A stretch of 22,896 nt of DNA. Source: CAZBZG01 sp964496245. GTDB taxonomy: Bacteria > Planctomycetota > SZUA-567. A program made the position numbers and the translations under genes. Positions 22,824 through 22,896 of this stretch are shown here, piece after piece. Position 1 is the first letter of the stretch, and every line of letters starts with the position of its first letter. The notes under the pieces are model-generated. The model was not told where the DNA came from. It saw only the letters and a program-made list of their open reading frames with translations, and made no database searches. The stretch lies in assembly GCA_964496245.1 (NCBI GenBank), contig CAZBZG010000039.1:1-22896 (forward strand), read 5' to 3'.

Positions 22824-22896
22824 TCCTGCCTGGGGAGCGCCTCACGTGTTCGGCCCCCGGTCATCCTTGGAACGGGACAACGCAGGCCTGCCAGCG

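Noticed and set aside
1..22896. tRNA, rRNA, riboswitch or phage elements
   Set aside because: No cloverleaf-like or conserved RNA sequence, integrase or phage structural gene was recognised by reading either strand; a covariance-model search was not possible.

Overview
The window is GC-rich bacterial DNA with Shine-Dalgarno-led genes and several ATGA stop/start overlaps. The mix of a GH78-type rhamnosidase, a GH106-like hydrolase, a sulfatase, a UroD-like protein and a remnant of an H-X9-DG prepilin-like protein points to the PVC superphylum, most likely Kiritimatiellota or Lentisphaerota. No rRNA or other marker settles this. A run of ten N at 8186-8195 shows this is a scaffolded draft assembly, probably a metagenome bin.

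Layout, left to right. (1) 1-2582, minus strand: a conserved hypothetical protein, a small one-helix membrane protein overlapping its end, and a PAS-PAS sensor histidine kinase that runs off the left edge. (2) 2583-3307: about 0.7 kb without a gene, holding a strong REP-like inverted repeat. (3) 3308-12415: a RhaS/RhaR-like AraC regulator divergent from a tightly packed operon of rhamnosidase, UroD-like protein, sulfatase and large GH106-like hydrolase. None of the three degradative enzymes shows a signal peptide, so sulfated, rhamnose-containing oligosaccharides are probably finished inside the cell. (4) 12514-13250: a FitAB/VapBC-type toxin-antitoxin pair with a near-consensus promoter and a probable operator. 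(5) 13278-16481, minus strand: pyrH-frr-glmS, a housekeeping cluster joining UMP kinase, ribosome recycling and glucosamine-6-phosphate synthesis. (6) 16561-19686, plus strand: a one-helix membrane protein, then an IclR regulator followed by a radical SAM protein of the spore photoproduct lyase family. (7) 19746-22620, minus strand: a 5'-truncated prepilin-like remnant, a membrane diguanylate cyclase, an outer-membrane beta-barrel protein and a small acidic hypothetical protein. The right edge may carry another short gene remnant.

The two most interesting units are the AraC-controlled glycan operon, where a UroD-like enzyme sits between glycosidase and sulfatase genes, and the IclR/SPL-like radical SAM pair, which is a photoproduct-lyase-like enzyme in a metabolic rather than a sporulation setting. 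Four promoter candidates share an exact 17-base spacer, and two of them share the unusual -10 hexamer TACGCT. All functional names come from motif reading and memory of the families. No database search was run.
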